64,000 bases of DNA from Sphingomonadales bacterium (GTDB lineage: Bacteria; Pseudomonadota; Alphaproteobacteria; Sphingomonadales; Sphingomonadaceae): the NCBI GenBank assembly GCA_028871475.1, contig JAGWMZ010000015.1:28811-92810 (forward strand). The letters run 5' to 3'. A program made the position numbers and the translations under genes. Below the pieces are notes generated by a model. That model was not told where the DNA came from. It did not search any database and worked only from the letters and a program-made list of their open reading frames with translations. Shown here in pieces: positions 62,913 through 64,000 of the stretch (its first letter is position 1; each line of letters opens with the position of its first letter).

Positions 62913-63544
62913 GCTCCGTGTCCCGCTTTTTTCGTGGTGCCGTCCGATGGGAATATCCTGCTCCGAAACCTCACAAGGCGCTTTCGGATCGTCCCAAGTT
63001 CCTTCGTGCCCACGCCGAGAAGCTCTTCGAGGGCCTTACCACGCATTCCTTCAGCAATTCCTTCGACGAGCATCTCCACCTGATCGTCGCCGGCGATCCG
63101 CTTCTGGAGCTCCGCAGCGCATCTGCGGAAGTGCTCCGCGATCATCAGCTGCTCCTCCGGCGACGGGTCGTCCGATGCGAAATCAAGCTCATCGTTGTCG
63201 GCGTGATGCGCAGGTCCCTTGCCGGCCTTGGCGAGCCTGACCTTCGCGCGATAGGCGTCGGACGCGATGCTCCTCATCACGCCAGCGGCGTAGGCGACCA
63301 TGGAGACGTCCGCACTGCAGGTTCGCGAGGACAGCATGCGGGCGACGGCCTCCTGAAAGAGGTCCTCGGCCTCCATGTCCGCCTTTTCCCCAAGCACTCT
63401 GCCGATTCTGAGCAGCTTCGCGAACTCGTCGTCGCGCAGGTCGTCAAGCGCCTCACGGACTTCCTCGGGAGTGTAGAGCCGGGAACTGGCGGGTTCTTCA
63501 GGCTCTCGATCCTCTTGCCCTGCGGTCACTGCGGTCTCCTGCAT
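62909..63544 (-). CDS. Sigma-70/ECF-like protein
   Basis: 211 residues. EAEDLFQEAVARMLSSRTC is a region 2-like helix (compare DLxQExF of ECF sigmas), followed by VAYAAGVMRSIASDAYRAKV, a linker, and GMRGKALEELLGVGTKELGT with IRKRLVRFRSRI as a region 4-like helix-turn-helix. Aspartate/glutamate-rich linker and the altered -10 recognition region make it divergent from standard ECF factors. It heads a three-gene operon and is divergent to the His-rich protein gene at 63693. Confidence 0.78.
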   Translation of the reverse strand: MQETAVTAGQEDREPEEPASSRLYTPEEVREALDDLRDDEFAKLLRIGRVLGEKADMEAEDLFQEAVARMLSSRTCSADVSMVAYAAGVMRSIASDAYRAKVRLAKAGKGPAHHADNDELDFASDDPSPEEQLMIAEHFRRCAAELQKRIAGDDQVEMLVEGIAEGMRGKALEELLGVGTKELGTIRKRLVRFRSRIFPSDGTTKKAGHGA

Positions 63545-63692
63545 TCACATGAAGCCAATGCGGAGAGCTGACGAAATTCGGACGCAGAAATTTTTCTGTC
63601 CGAATGTGCCGCCCCGTCCGCATCGGAAGATGATGGCAGCAAGACCGGCCTCTGCCAATCCTCGATGGCCGGTCACGACGTTGGAGTGACTG

Positions 63693-64000
63693 ATGACGGA
63701 TCGGAAAGAACAGGACGGCGGGAAGCGTGGCGGCGACGAGGCGCGCCTTCTCCGCGAGGAGGCGCAGGCTCTGGAGCACGACGCCCGCGAACTCGAGCAC
63801 AAGGCCCACGAAATGGAGGATCGCGCGCATCGCCTCGAGGATCTCGCCCATGAGATCGAGGAAGAGCACGAGCATGGTCATGGTCATGGTCATGGCGACC
63901 ACGGCGACCACGGCGACCACGGCGACCACGGCGACCACGGCGACCACGGCGACCACGGCGACCACGGCGACCACGGCGACCACGGCGACCACGGCGACCA
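63693..64000 (+). CDS. Coiled-coil protein with Gly-Asp-His repeats (cut by right edge)
   Basis: A 102-codon frame open to the end of the window, starting at ATG 63693 with GGAG eight bases before it. Residues about 15-58 are a charged coiled coil (RLLREEAQALEHDARELEHK, then AHEMEDRAHRLEDLAHEIEE), then EEHEHGHGHGHG and from residue 68 an uninterrupted run of GDH triplets. Such His/Asp-rich stretches bind divalent metals, but similar linkers also precede ubiquitin-like domains in some bacterial multi-ubiquitin proteins. The fold cannot be known because the C-terminus is outside. Confidence 0.7.
   Translation, partial: MTDRKEQDGGKRGGDEARLLREEAQALEHDARELEHKAHEMEDRAHRLEDLAHEIEEEHEHGHGHGHGDHGDHGDHGDHGDHGDHGDHGDHGDHGDHGDHGD
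63894..64000. repeat. 9-bp tandem repeat (GGCGACCAC)n
   Basis: Nearly twelve perfect copies of GGCGACCAC reach the window edge, encoding Gly-Asp-His on the plus strand. The units are identical at every base, suggesting recent slippage-driven change in copy number. It is not a CRISPR array: there are no spacers. Confidence 0.92.

Noticed and set aside
63498..63992. Minus-strand frame of repeating Val-Val-Ala
   Set aside because: It is the antisense reading of the 9-bp repeat and overlaps the sigma-like gene.
63894..64000. Possible CRISPR array
   Set aside because: Direct 9-bp units without spacers; a tandem repeat in a gene.

Overview
The window is GC-rich (roughly two thirds G+C by eye) and reads as alphaproteobacterial chromosome, most likely a sphingomonad such as Novosphingobium. 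This is inference from gene content: small HU and IHF-beta genes, a Zur-type Fur protein, rpe - heparinase-like gene - purH in a row, a POT peptide carrier, a GT2/GtrA glycan block and an actinobacterial-type inositol-phosphate synthase. No rRNA, transposase, integrase or CRISPR array was seen. One tRNA (Leu, anticodon TAA) is present.

Bases 1-30754 look like ordinary chromosome. From left: a partial ABC-2 permease, msrB, then a glycan/lipid-linked sugar block (two multi-pass membrane proteins, two GtrA flippase-like proteins, two GT2 transferases and an FAD oxidoreductase). Next come hupB with a clear terminator, a GntP permease, tRNA-Leu, ihfB, a GntR regulator, a POT transporter, zur, purH, a heparinase II/III-like gene and rpe. 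Then a four-part inositol block (nucleotidyltransferase, ino1, CDP-alcohol phosphatidyltransferase, M20 hydrolase) could make an inositol phospholipid through CDP-inositol. A CHASE4-GGDEF-EAL protein and a DUF417/AhpD-like/AraC set finish this part. Short palindromic repeats, including a 214-bp element with 29-bp perfect inverted ends, sit between genes at 17.8, 21.5 and 22.4 kb.

Bases 30755-61276 are accessory and sulfur/respiration centred. A decayed strip holds a universal stress protein remnant, a phosphoglycerate mutase, an enolase whose 5' end is frameshifted, and a chimeric DsrE/beta-propeller remnant. Then follow a cyanide-insensitive type bd oxidase with its tiny third subunit, TauE, a Blh-sulfide:quinone oxidoreductase fusion, two YeeE/YedE thiosulfate-type permeases, two persulfide-dioxygenase-like proteins, a peroxiredoxin and a BigR-like ArsR repressor that lacks both sensing cysteines. 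After mdh there is a complete bufferin operon (bufABCD type, copper). Next is a compact cbb3-type oxidase operon (ccoN, ccoO, a triheme cytochrome c, a TsdA-like thiosulfate dehydrogenase and a CcoI-like copper ATPase with an apparent CTG start). A divergent run holds a DsrE protein, two orphan substrate-binding proteins, LysR and a TDT-family anion/sulfite exporter candidate. Together these suggest oxidation of sulfide and thiosulfate to feed a sulfide-tolerant bd oxidase and a cbb3 oxidase, with copper handling for the latter. A frameshifted ferritin-like gene ends the part.

Bases 61277-64000 start another accessory module: a gap full of palindromes, then an operon of sigma-70-like protein, small acidic protein and ImmA/IrrE metallopeptidase, and divergently a coiled-coil protein running into at least 11 Gly-Asp-His repeats that is cut by the right edge. 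This is the best candidate here for an under-described system.
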